Source: UBA2357 sp046295975
GTDB taxonomy: Bacteria > Pseudomonadota > Gammaproteobacteria > Burkholderiales > Rhodocyclaceae
Direction of reading: 5' to 3'
DNA: 64,000 bases
NCBI GenBank assembly: GCA_046295975.1
Contig: JBKBMG010000018.1
Location: forward strand, 1-64,000
Shown here: positions 8,018-15,929 of the stretch, one piece after another
How the letters are laid out: each line of letters begins with the position of its first letter
How positions within the stretch are numbered: position 1 is the first letter of the stretch
Position numbers and translations under genes: made by a program
Notes under the pieces: model-generated
Told to the model about the DNA's origin: nothing
The model's input: the letters and a program-made list of their open reading frames with translations, nothing else
Databases searched by the model: none

Positions 8018-8040
8018 GAGCTATCCCCGGGGGATAGCTC
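8018..8040. repeat. Palindromic site, copy 4
   Basis: GAGCTATCCCC-G-GGGGATAGCTC, a perfect 11-1-11 bp palindrome inside tandem unit 2, 18 bp beyond the stop codon of the STY4528-type gene. Confidence 0.8.
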
Positions 8041-8057
8041 TGGCGAGGTGACGGCGA

Positions 8058-9257
8058 TCAGCTCATTCGCAGCAGTGATCGCAGGTGTTCGATGTGCTGA
8101 TGGACCACATCGGGATCGGCGGGTGGGGGCGCCGGCGAGGGTGCGGCCTCGTGTGGCGGCGAAACGGGCTTGTCGGTACCGGGCGAATGTTGCCCCACCC
8201 AGGCCTTGAACTCCCCGCGGATCGCCTTCTGGATGATGCCGAACAGGTAGCCCGCTGGGTTGCGGATCGTGCTGGTCCGACAGCGCGCGTCCCATTCGTC
8301 AAGTACGGCCTGGCGCAGCGACGTCTCGACCTGTTGCAGGGTGACCAGCGCGCCGGCCTGCTGCTCGGACTTCAAGGTCTGGAAGCGCCTGGGCAGGGAT
8401 GGCTGCTGCGCGTCTTTGGCTTCGCGTGTGCGCGGTACAGTACGTACTTCATACATACGTTTCTTACGTACTGTACGGTCCTGCTTCGGATTCCGAAGCA
8501 TGCCGTCTGGCGCGGGTTTTGGCCCCAGTTCGGATTCCGAAGACGGGTCTTCCGCATTCCGAAGCAGGGCGTCTTCGCCTTCTTCGGATTGCGCCACGTC
8601 CGACGCCTGTGGATAACTTGAGCCATCGCCAGTGTGCTCGCCCGCCAACCGGCGGGTGAGTACCTGCAGGCGCGTGGGCAAGCTGCGCCCGCTCAGGAGT
8701 GGATCCTCGGCGATCTCCTTGAGCGTGTGCACGCCGACGCGCTGCACGGCCTTGCTGGCGTGGGTCAACGCCTGGCTGACCAGACCCAGGTAGTCGGGAT
8801 CGAGCTGCATCGCCTCGAAGGGCGTGAGCGGTTCGTCGTGGAGCACGTAGAGGTTGCCCTGGATGCGCCCGCTCTTGGGATCGCGTCGCCGCCGCGCCAG
8901 GCTGAGCCAGCGGGTCAGGCGGAGCAGGGTGATTGCCCTTGCCACCGTCTCGTGGGAGGCCTTCTGGGTGCAGGGCATCGATGCCAGGTAGGGCCGCAAC
9001 GCTTCGTAGGTGGGGAAGGCGGTAATCCCGTCGTCGTTGAGCAGCAAGCGGAACACCTGCCAGGCATTGCGCTCCAGCGGCGTGAGCCGGGTGTCCAAGA
9101 GCAATCGGCGGGGCACGCTGTCGTGGCGATTGCCGCTGAACAGGAAGCCATCGCTGTGTAGGGGAGCGCTCGCAGCGGAGGGCATACGCTTGGCGGCATC
9201 ATCGAGCAGCGCCGACAGCGGCACCGGACCATCACACCGGGTTCCGCTGGTGCCCAT
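8058..9257 (-). CDS. STY4528-family ICE replication-associated protein
   Basis: 399 aa. The N-terminal ~150 residues look like a winged-helix Rep-like domain (RRLLLDTRLTPLERNAWQVF, FPTYEALRPYLASMP, KASHETVARAITLLRL). A long variable, charged middle (about 215-300) and a C-terminal domain with NPAGYLFGIIQKAIRGEFKAW follow. This matches the STY4528 'pathogenicity island replication protein' family of SPI-7/PFGI-1 elements. It starts 4 bp after the DUF2857 gene stop. Replication is a family-level assignment and is not shown by a catalytic motif. Confidence 0.75.
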   Translation of the reverse strand: MGTSGTRCDGPVPLSALLDDAAKRMPSAASAPLHSDGFLFSGNRHDSVPRRLLLDTRLTPLERNAWQVFRLLLNDDGITAFPTYEALRPYLASMPCTQKASHETVARAITLLRLTRWLSLARRRRDPKSGRIQGNLYVLHDEPLTPFEAMQLDPDYLGLVSQALTHASKAVQRVGVHTLKEIAEDPLLSGRSLPTRLQVLTRRLAGEHTGDGSSYPQASDVAQSEEGEDALLRNAEDPSSESELGPKPAPDGMLRNPKQDRTVRKKRMYEVRTVPRTREAKDAQQPSLPRRFQTLKSEQQAGALVTLQQVETSLRQAVLDEWDARCRTSTIRNPAGYLFGIIQKAIRGEFKAWVGQHSPGTDKPVSPPHEAAPSPAPPPADPDVVHQHIEHLRSLLRMS

Positions 9258-9260
9258 GGG

Positions 9261-9821
9261 TTACACCAGTCCCTGATCGATCCAACTCCTGATGACCGCC
9301 CAGATGACGGAAGCCGGAAGATCCAGCTCCTCGGCAAGGTCGAGGGTGAGATCCAGCATCGACGTGTCGTCGTCGAGCGCGATGCCACGCGCTTTCACGG
9401 CCGGATTCCAGTGCTGCCAAACTGCGGTCTCCTGCGCTTCGCTGAGCACCGGATGTCGTCCCTTGCGCTTGGGCAGGCCCAGGATGTCCCGGCGCAGAGC
9501 GACCTCCTGGTGGGTGAGTCCATAGAACTTGCTGACCATCTCGGTGCTGGCGCCCAGACGCAGCATGCGATCGACGATGGCGATCTCCTTCTCGACGTCG
9601 CGAACCTGGCTCAGCAGGCGCTGCAGTACGTCCGGGTTCACCTTCACCGAACACCAGGAGACCGTGGCGTTGACCAATACGCTGACCAGAGCGGGATGCT
9701 TCAGGGCTTCCAGTTCCCGCTCTCCGAATCCCATGGCCTTGCAGCGACGCAACTGGCCGTTGCGCAGATCGTGCAGGGCTTGGGCGATCACGGCCTGATT
9801 GAGGGGATGCGGAGGCGACAT
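9261..9821 (-). CDS. DUF2857 (STY4526-like) ICE protein
   Basis: 186 aa. It contains an HTH-like segment (SKFYGLTHQEVALRRDILGLPKRKGRHP, about residues 95-125) and ends in a helical domain (DLAEELDLPASVIWAVIRSWIDQGLV). DUF2857 proteins sit between parB and the STY4528 gene in this ICE family and are thought to be DNA-binding regulators. BisC/FlhC-like roles have been proposed for relatives in ICEclc. Tight spacing (18 bp to parB, 3 bp to the next gene) supports one transcript. Confidence 0.7.
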   Translation of the reverse strand: MSPPHPLNQAVIAQALHDLRNGQLRRCKAMGFGERELEALKHPALVSVLVNATVSWCSVKVNPDVLQRLLSQVRDVEKEIAIVDRMLRLGASTEMVSKFYGLTHQEVALRRDILGLPKRKGRHPVLSEAQETAVWQHWNPAVKARGIALDDDTSMLDLTLDLAEELDLPASVIWAVIRSWIDQGLV

Positions 9822-9839
9822 GGTGTATGTCCCTCGGGT

Positions 9840-11528
9840 TCAGGTGGCGGTGGACGATTTTGCGCCGGCTTCCAGATCCAGCAGGCGGCGCGCCAGGCGC
9901 AGCAGACGGAAGAGCTTCACCAGGCCGTTGTCGCTCAGACGATCGGAGGCGAATCTGTCGCGTCGCCCCTGCAGGAGCGGGCCCAGTGCGTCGGTGAGGC
10001 GCAGGTCGTCCAGCGTCGTGAGCGGCACCGGCGCGGCGAGGTAGCCTATGCTCAAGGTCTGCAGCAGGGTCAGCACGGCCCGGGCCAGAAAAGGCAGAGA
10101 ATGGGCGTTCGCCGACAGGGCATCGGCATTGCAGACGAAACCCAAGCCATCGTCGGTCGGTTCGATGCAGTCGGCCTGTCCGGCCTCCTCGGCGATCTCG
10201 CGTGCGAACTGTGCGATGTGCACGCGCAAGCGCACGGGTGAGTCCAGGCCGGGCTCGATGTACCAGACATCTGAGATCGGATACAGGCCGCCAGCCTGCA
10301 CCGGGATGGCCCGCAGCACGTTGGCTTCGAAGTCCGGCAGCGCATCGCCCGATTGGTCGGCCACCATGCGCTGGATGGACTGCAGGCGTTCGGTGGTCGG
10401 GGCCGGCGAAACGATATGCCCCTGCAGGCGATCGACGCTAGTCGACGGTGAGGCGTGGGCATCCTGCGCTGGTGCTGCAGCCTCCTCGGTCGAGGACGAC
10501 GTGGTGGTCGCCATGGGCGAGGGTGGCGACGCGTGAGTTGGCAACGTACCGGCGGCTTCCGAGGGAGGTCGAGCCGGTGACGTGGTGGAGCCCGTTCGCC
10601 TCAGATGCGCGGAGGCCGGCGTGGGCTCGCTTCCCAGGGCGCGTTGCCGGCTTTCGTTGTCACCGACTTCGAGGTTCAGCGTGTCGTAATCGACATCGAG
10701 CTGCTCGGCCATCTGGCCCACCAGTTCGTCCTGCACACGCTGCACCGAGAACGCCTCGGACGCGCTGTCGAACGTCGCCACGACCTCGTGAAACAGCGCT
10801 TGGAAATCCTCGCCGGTGCGCTGGTCGTGGGCGCGCTGTGCCCAGATGCGCTCGCAGGCACGGCGCAGAACGGACAGCCGTTCGACCTGGTGGCGGCCGA
10901 GCCCGCCGTACAGCACGTTGGGGATGGCCGGCAGCAGGTATTGCACGGCGTCGCGCATGCGGCTGATGTGGGACTGCTGGATGGGAAAGCCGTCGGCGGT
11001 CAGGCGGCGGGCAAGTTCGGATTGCGAGAGGGCTTGGCCGCCCTCCTGTTCATAGAGTTCGCGCGCCTTCTCGACGCCGAGCGCGCGCTCGATGAAGCTC
11101 AAGCTCCCGTGCAGCTCGTTTTCGGCCAGGTGACCGGTCAGCGCGACGATCTCGCCGCGTGCCGGCCAGGGACGGAACAGGCAGGGGAGGCGGAAAAAGC
11201 GCTCGTCCTTGGTCTCGCCCCACAGCTCGCGCAGGATCGCCAGCCGCGTGTTGCCGCCATTGCGAATGATGTAGGCGCTCTCGCCGGGGCGACGGGTGAT
11301 CGCGGGCGGCGCGTCCAGCCCGCGCTCGCGGATCGAGGCCTTGATCTCGTCGTAGAGCGGGTTGCGGGTGACACGGGGGTTGTGGTCGTAGGGACGCAAC
11401 TGATCCAGCGTCACCACCATCGGGGTGTCGGCGACCGGATCGGTCAAGGCCGTGGCGACCGGGCCGGTGCGCGCGAATCCTTCGGCCAGCAGCTTGCTGG
11501 CCATGTCCTGCGGGGTCAGGTCAGCCAT
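9840..11528 (-). CDS. parB: ParB-family partition protein of an ICE
   Basis: 562 aa, much longer than chromosomal ParB (about 290 aa), as in ICE ParBs of the TIGR03764 type. The ParB/Srx nucleotide-binding domain is at the N-terminus (LDQLRPYDHNPRVTRNPLYD, IIRNGGNTRLAILRELWG). The HTH region follows (LSQSELARRLTADGFPIQQS). A disordered Ser/Pro/Thr-rich stretch (about 280-370) leads into a C-terminal domain of unknown role. The start overlaps the upstream small gene by 8 bp. Together with ParA it should stabilise the excised or replicating element. Confidence 0.88.
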   Translation of the reverse strand: MADLTPQDMASKLLAEGFARTGPVATALTDPVADTPMVVTLDQLRPYDHNPRVTRNPLYDEIKASIRERGLDAPPAITRRPGESAYIIRNGGNTRLAILRELWGETKDERFFRLPCLFRPWPARGEIVALTGHLAENELHGSLSFIERALGVEKARELYEQEGGQALSQSELARRLTADGFPIQQSHISRMRDAVQYLLPAIPNVLYGGLGRHQVERLSVLRRACERIWAQRAHDQRTGEDFQALFHEVVATFDSASEAFSVQRVQDELVGQMAEQLDVDYDTLNLEVGDNESRQRALGSEPTPASAHLRRTGSTTSPARPPSEAAGTLPTHASPPSPMATTTSSSTEEAAAPAQDAHASPSTSVDRLQGHIVSPAPTTERLQSIQRMVADQSGDALPDFEANVLRAIPVQAGGLYPISDVWYIEPGLDSPVRLRVHIAQFAREIAEEAGQADCIEPTDDGLGFVCNADALSANAHSLPFLARAVLTLLQTLSIGYLAAPVPLTTLDDLRLTDALGPLLQGRRDRFASDRLSDNGLVKLFRLLRLARRLLDLEAGAKSSTAT

Positions 11529-11751
11529 GCTCGGCGCCCCCGTTGCTGTGATCGATCTCGCCAAAGACGGCTGGCTGTCCGGACCGGCAGTCGTTGGCCG
11601 TGGAACCCGTGAAGAGCGGGGGCAGCCCGGCCTTGGTGAGCTTGAGCTGGTCACCGGGTGTATGCACGACCTGCCAGCCTTCGCTCAGCGCATATTCGAT
11701 CAACGGCCACAGGCCCTTGTGGCCCCGGCACAGGTCAAGCCGGTCCGGCAT
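11521..11751 (-). CDS. Small HicA-like protein between parA and parB
   Basis: 76 aa. The core IEYALSEGWQVVHTPGDQLKLTKAGLPPLF has the spacing of the double-stranded-RNA-binding-like HicA fold (Gly-Trp, then a beta pair, then Lys-Gly-Pro). No HicB partner or catalytic His is present. The ATG at 11751 is chosen because GAGGGAGG lies 8 bp upstream; an ATG 30 bp earlier is possible. It overlaps parA by 17 bp and parB by 8 bp, so it belongs to the partition operon. The fold assignment is tentative and the function unknown. Confidence 0.65.
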   Translation of the reverse strand: MPDRLDLCRGHKGLWPLIEYALSEGWQVVHTPGDQLKLTKAGLPPLFTGSTANDCRSGQPAVFGEIDHSNGGAEHG

Positions 11752-12598
11752 CGGAGCGCCTCCCTCGATGCTTGCCGGCAACCGTGTCGAGCCGATCGAT
11801 CCATTGGGGAAAAAGCTCGCAAGCCAAGGCGCGGATCGTGTCGAGCGCAGCTGGTGCCACGCGTGTCGCCGGGCGGCGGTGTTCGACGCGATGAACCGGC
11901 AGCCCGCGCGTCGCCGCGCGGGGATAGACCTCGATGGCCGGGATGTCGGTGTTCAGAACGTGGACGCCGGGATGGTCCTGGAAGATCAGGCGTAGCCCTT
12001 GCTGAATCGCCCGGGCGTTCGCCGACACGGGGTGCACGCGATTGATGAGCAGGTGCAAGGGCGGCGGCATGATGCCGAGGTGGCGATAGGGTGCGATATC
12101 CTCGATCAACTGCAAAGTGCCGCGACGCAGTTCACGGGCGGCGAGGATCTCCGGGGTGACGGGGGAGATTGCCAGATCGGACGCCAGTACCGCCATCTCC
12201 AGCAGCACGCTGCGCGCACCCTGCGTGTCGATCAGCATCAGGTCGTAATTCGGCGCGAAGGCGGGAAGCAGGTTGCGCAGCCGTAGCCGACCGTCCGGAG
12301 CATGCAACAGCAAGGTGTTCAACTGTCCCTTGTCGTCATTGGAGAGCACCAGGTCGAGGCCGGCGATGTCCGTGGTGGACACCAGTTGTGCACCGCGCTG
12401 CTCGTTGAAGGCCAGCAACTCGTAAATGCCGCCTGGCGCCCGCCGGTCGAGGGCGAAATAGCTCGACAAGGTCGGCTGGACGTCGAGGTCCACCAGCAGC
12501 ACGCGCAATCCGGCGTCGGCGATGAAACCGCCGAGATTGGCCGCGGTCGTGGTCTTGCCGACGCCACCCTTGGTCGAAATGATGGAGACTACCTGCAT
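11735..12598 (-). CDS. parA: ParA-family ATPase
   Basis: 287 aa. The deviant Walker A motif STKGGVGKTTTAANLG is at residues 8-23, Walker A' LLVDLDVQPTLSSYF follows, and Walker B is DLMLIDTQGA. There is no N-terminal HTH, so it is the short MinD/Soj-like form. ParA ATPases move ParB-bound DNA. It lies 38 bp downstream of the AlpA-like regulator and overlaps the next gene. The ICE probably uses it for maintenance after excision, as shown for related elements. Confidence 0.92.
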   Translation of the reverse strand: MQVVSIISTKGGVGKTTTAANLGGFIADAGLRVLLVDLDVQPTLSSYFALDRRAPGGIYELLAFNEQRGAQLVSTTDIAGLDLVLSNDDKGQLNTLLLHAPDGRLRLRNLLPAFAPNYDLMLIDTQGARSVLLEMAVLASDLAISPVTPEILAARELRRGTLQLIEDIAPYRHLGIMPPPLHLLINRVHPVSANARAIQQGLRLIFQDHPGVHVLNTDIPAIEVYPRAATRGLPVHRVEHRRPATRVAPAALDTIRALACELFPQWIDRLDTVAGKHRGRRSDAGPA

Positions 12599-12636
12599 GG
12601 TGCCGCTCCTCGATGGCAATGACGGGGGAACGGGTC

Positions 12637-12852
12637 TCAGGCGCGCTCTTCGAGGCGGTCGGCGATCCACTGGTCGATCTCGACCGAGTCCCAGCCGACG
12701 GCGCGCACGCCAAGGCGCAAGGACTTGGGGAACTTGCCTTCCTTCATCAGGTTGTAGATGTGGGCGCGCTTGAAGCCGGTCTTGGTCTCGACCTCTGCGC
12801 GGCGCAGGATGCGGCGTTCGATGGGAAGGTCGAGAGCGGTCTGCGAAGACAT
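12637..12852 (-). CDS. alpA: AlpA-family (excisionase-like) regulator
   Basis: 71 aa. A MerR-like/excisionase helix-turn-helix is visible: RRILRRAEVETKTGFKRAHI, then NLMKEGKFPKSLRLG and VGWDSVEIDQWIADRLEERA. AlpA proteins activate ICE or prophage genes, often excision functions. It is the first gene of the alpA-parA-parB run. The start at 12852 is preceded by GGAGTGTCC. No integrase sits beside it. Confidence 0.85.
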   Translation of the reverse strand: MSSQTALDLPIERRILRRAEVETKTGFKRAHIYNLMKEGKFPKSLRLGVRAVGWDSVEIDQWIADRLEERA

Positions 12853-13603
12853 GGTGGACACTCCTTGGCGCTTGGTAGCGTTCGTTGAGACATGGCCGCA
12901 TTTCAGACGGGTGACGCGACGACGAACAGCGACAATGGGTTTTAGCGGAAACCCCGTTTTTGGCGATTGCTCCGACATCGCGCTGATGTGATCGCCATCG
13001 CGCGCGACCAGCGAGTTGGTGTATTGGGGATCGTCGGCATCTCGCCAGGACGAAACCCGGTCACGTTCGCCCCTTCTCCGATTCAAGCGATCCTTGCCCG
13101 GTAATCGTCGCGTGGAGTTTCAGGATGATGCAGACCAGATGCGTCAGGGTTCTTTCCCTATGGCCATGGCCTGTCGGATGATGACAATGTAGGTATCGTG
13201 CAAGACCTTGGAGAGCGCCGCCGTGGGCAATGCCGAGCAGATCGCCGTTCTGCGCGAGGGATGCATAGCCGATGTCGGTAGGTACGAGGGGCTCTTGAGT
13301 CGTGGCGGTTTGTATGTAAATGTGGGCCGCCCAGAATCTCGCTGGGGGACGTGGCCTGAAGCGTCAGACGGGTTGCTGTCCTCGTAGCGCGTGACTTATC
13401 GGGGCTCTCCATGCGGCACTGGGCTTCTCATCGACAGTGCTCGTGGTGGTGATACGAACGGTCGAAAGCCGCGCGAGCTTTCAGAGTCTTTCACTTTGCC
13501 GGGCTGGACCTGCGCATAAATGAACACAATTGGAGTAGGGGATAGTCATATCGAAATCGAGTATCGTCCACCCTGATTCGATGCTTGTGTCGAGGAACCT
13601 CGA
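12853..13603. other. Gene-poor 750-bp stretch between alpA and the LysR gene
   Basis: No convincing gene is present. On the minus strand around 13145-13290, a frame reading RRTAICSALPTAALSKVLHD and then YIVIIRQAMAIGKEP with a stop vaguely resembles the C-terminal helix of a LysR regulator; this is too weak to annotate. The first ~150 bp should hold the alpA promoter. It probably marks an older recombination joint within the island. Confidence 0.4.
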
Positions 13604-14515
13604 GTGAACTTGCGTCATCTCCGCTGCTTCGTCACGCTCGCCGAGGAGCTCCATTTCGGGCGGGCGGCCGAGCGGCTGCACATCGAGCAGTCGCCGTTAT
13701 CCCGAGCGATCAAGAAGCTTGAATCCGATGCTGGTGCTCGATTGCTGGAGCGATCGTCTCGTGCGGTGCATCTCACCTGGGCAGGAAAAGTGTTTCTCGA
13801 GGACGCGCGGCGTATCCTCCTGGTCGTCGAGCAGGCCAAAGGCAATGTCCGGGCCGCGGCCACCGGCTATCGTGGGCGGCTTCGAATTGCTATTTCGGAT
13901 GGGATTGCCCAGGCGCGCCTGACGGCCTTGCTGGCACTGTGCCGGGAGGAAGAGCCGGATATCGAGATTGGTCTGTTCGAGACGTCGCAGCTGCGGTTGT
14001 TGAAGGGACTGAAGACCGACGTCTATGATGCGGGGTTCGCGCTGCTCGACCGCACCGAACCGGGCGTCATCGCGCAGCCGGTCTGGCAGGATCCCATGGT
14101 AGTGGCGATACCGAGAAGGCATCCGCTGCTCGCGCACAGGCGCGTTGTCGCCAGTGAGGTATTGAACTACCCGCTGGTGCTCCGCCAGCCTGAGGCATGC
14201 GACGGGTGCAACCAACAGGTGGATCGGCTGCTGCGCTCGATCGACGCCCAGCCGCAAGTCGCCGAGCGTGTACTGAGTCATGACTTGATGATGACCTTGG
14301 TCGCTGCGGGTTACGGAGTGGCCTTCTGCAGTGCGGCACACCTTGCTGCGTGCAGGCATCCAGAGGTGGTCGGACGGCCGCTCGCTGGACCAACCCTCCC
14401 GGTCACCACCTTTCTGTTGCGCCCCGACACCATGCTCTCCGAGCAATTGTCCGGTTTCATCGATCGGGCAACCCGCATCGGCTCGAGCCGACCGCCCTGG
14501 GCGAGTGACGCATAG
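13604..14515 (+). CDS. LysR-family transcriptional regulator
   Basis: 303 aa with a GTG start. The N-terminal HTH is clear (MNLRHLRCFVTLAEELHFGR, then AAERLHIEQSPLSRAIKKLE). The effector-binding domain follows (GRLRIAISDGIAQARLTALL, VAAGYGVAFCS). The family resembles CatM/BenM-like regulators, but no target operon is adjacent, so the ligand cannot be named. The stop codon TAG lies exactly at the start of a decayed XRE-gene fragment, showing that a recombination event fixed this 3' end. Confidence 0.85.
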   Translation: MNLRHLRCFVTLAEELHFGRAAERLHIEQSPLSRAIKKLESDAGARLLERSSRAVHLTWAGKVFLEDARRILLVVEQAKGNVRAAATGYRGRLRIAISDGIAQARLTALLALCREEEPDIEIGLFETSQLRLLKGLKTDVYDAGFALLDRTEPGVIAQPVWQDPMVVAIPRRHPLLAHRRVVASEVLNYPLVLRQPEACDGCNQQVDRLLRSIDAQPQVAERVLSHDLMMTLVAAGYGVAFCSAAHLAACRHPEVVGRPLAGPTLPVTTFLLRPDTMLSEQLSGFIDRATRIGSSRPPWASDA

Positions 14516-14765
14516 GCTCGCTCGGACGGATCGGGTGCACGGTGCAGCGCCGCCGGCATGGCGAGTGCCGTTTCTTCCGGGGCGGTGGTCGCGAATGATC
14601 TCCTCGCGCAAGGCGAGTATCGCCTGCAGCGCGCCGTCAAGCCCGCCGAAGTCTCGCGCGCCGAAGTCTCGCGCGCCGAAGTCTCGCGCGCCGAAGTCTC
14701 GCGCGTTGAAGCCGCGGTAGAACAACACCCCACGCCGACGGATGTTCAGCTTCTGGAGCGGCTGG
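14516..14765 (-). pseudogene. Relic of an XRE/AP2-repeat module
   Basis: The part nearest the LysR stop is a degraded copy of the 3' half of the XRE gene at 17697-18143 (compare 17870-17945). It is joined to a fragment of the N-terminal region of the AP2-repeat genes (IRRRGVLFYRGFNARDFG, then GLDGALQAILALREEIIRDH). Neither gene is complete. A 15-bp unit is expanded fourfold in it. No function is expected. It shows that at least three copies of the module once lay here. Confidence 0.8.
14644..14703. repeat. Four perfect 15-bp tandem units within the AP2 relic
   Basis: The unit GCCGAAGTCTCGCGC is repeated four times without change. On the minus strand it encodes repeated G-A-R-D-F. The intact AP2-repeat genes (near 17248 and 19508) carry the unit once, so this is a local slippage expansion in a decaying copy. 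Confidence 0.95.
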
Positions 14766-14882
14766 CATGCCTTCGCCCTCGATGATGGCTGCAAACCGGG
14801 TCTTCGAAGCGGCAGACATGCATGTGGTCCCACTACTGAGGCCAGAGTGGGTGACTCCACCATCGGGAAGGCGCCCTGACGG

Positions 14883-15905
14883 TCAACAATACCGACCCAG
14901 GCATCGAGTGCCTGGCAGAATCGTTCCCCAGGATTCTCCGAAGAAGCGGCTTCGCCATTTGTTGTAGGCTTCAAGGGAAAAACCTGGGTAATGGTGTTCC
15001 CGCTTTGCTCGCAAGTCACGTAAAGCCCACCCGACGGCCTGATAGGCGGGAATCGAGTCACCGGCTTCCAGATCGCCCAGTTGAGGGGCATCACCGGCAA
15101 TGACCATAAAGGATTGTCCGTCACCAGGAATGGAGCGTACTTGGGCCGAGGTGCCAGCCAGACGCTCAGCCAGTTTGTCGCATCCCCCGATCCGGGCCAT
15201 CGTTTTCTTGCCCAGCAAGGTAATCCAGCCGATATCGACCAAACCATCATAAATTGCATTATCAGTCCAATACATCGGACGGCTCTGACCTAAACCCGGA
15301 ACTCGCATGTGTACGCGCGGCACCTGCTGGTTGAAATAGTCTCGCTCGAATAAGGTGTCTGCATCATTCCAATAGAGAGAATACCCGACGTAACCGGAGA
15401 CGAACGGAAACTCGGCCAGCGCCTCGTCCAGGAAGGACAACATCCCGGTCAGGGTTTCGAAACCGTGATCAAGTGGTAGACAGATTCGGAAGTTGCCTTC
15501 CGCATGGGCCGGCCGGAACGGCAGGCCCTTGTCCGGAAAGGCTGGCAAGTCTGGCGTCTGTCCGCAGAAGAATTGAAAACTAGGAACCTGCATGTCATTC
15601 TGACTATGCCCGGGGCGCATTTCAAAGCCCAATGGGTTGTCCTTCTTGCTGCGCGGGTCGGCGAACCAAAAGGGCACCATGTCCAGTTTGGCCGGCTTCA
15701 TCTTCTTGAAGCGGCTGTCGGTGTTGGTCTTGTACCAGCCCGTGTACTGGCCGAATCGCTTGCGGAAGGCTTCGTATAAATTGAGCATCCCCGGATGGGG
15801 GCCGACGGCCAGTGGCGTATCGGTAAAGAGATTGACGTCGATGCAGGGCGAAATGCGGTAGCCCTGATCGTCCCAATAGGCATAAGCATGGATATTCGAT
15901 GTCAT
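14883..15905 (-). CDS. DUF3396 / type VI immunity-family protein
   Basis: 340 aa. The beginning (DDQGYRISPCIDVNLFTDTP), the block YVGYSLYWNDADTLFERDYF and the TLLGKKTMARIGG region match DUF3396 proteins, which protect cells from type VI effectors of the TseV/VgrG-linked type in several proteobacteria. No signal peptide is visible, so it would act in the cytoplasm. No cognate toxin gene is adjacent; the Rhs effector of this island lies 4.5 kb away and has its own probable immunity gene. It may be an orphan immunity gene kept after loss of its toxin (inference). Its visible GC is lower than that of the ICE backbone. Confidence 0.75.
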   Translation of the reverse strand: MTSNIHAYAYWDDQGYRISPCIDVNLFTDTPLAVGPHPGMLNLYEAFRKRFGQYTGWYKTNTDSRFKKMKPAKLDMVPFWFADPRSKKDNPLGFEMRPGHSQNDMQVPSFQFFCGQTPDLPAFPDKGLPFRPAHAEGNFRICLPLDHGFETLTGMLSFLDEALAEFPFVSGYVGYSLYWNDADTLFERDYFNQQVPRVHMRVPGLGQSRPMYWTDNAIYDGLVDIGWITLLGKKTMARIGGCDKLAERLAGTSAQVRSIPGDGQSFMVIAGDAPQLGDLEAGDSIPAYQAVGWALRDLRAKREHHYPGFSLEAYNKWRSRFFGESWGTILPGTRCLGRYC

Positions 15906-15929
15906 TGAACTCGACCGTTGTCGCTACTT

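Larger units (their letters stand above)
7867..8068. repeat. Two tandem 101-bp repeats, each with one palindromic site
   Basis: Unit 1 spans 7867-7967 and unit 2 spans 7968-8068; they differ at only a handful of positions. Unit 2 covers the last codons and stop of the STY4528-type gene, so the duplication copied the 3' end of that gene into the intergenic space. The 388-bp gap 7671-8057 holds no gene beyond these repeats and the copy at 7791. Confidence 0.9.

Noticed and set aside
13145..13290. Possible C-terminal fragment of a LysR regulator on the minus strand
   Set aside because: The resemblance covers about 35 residues with no HTH or effector-domain motif, too little to call.
13697..15259. 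Minus-strand open frame running through the LysR gene and into the relic region
   Set aside because: It spans the antisense of a real LysR gene, a pseudogene fragment and part of DUF3396. Only the short AP2 segment within it is meaningful and is annotated as a relic.
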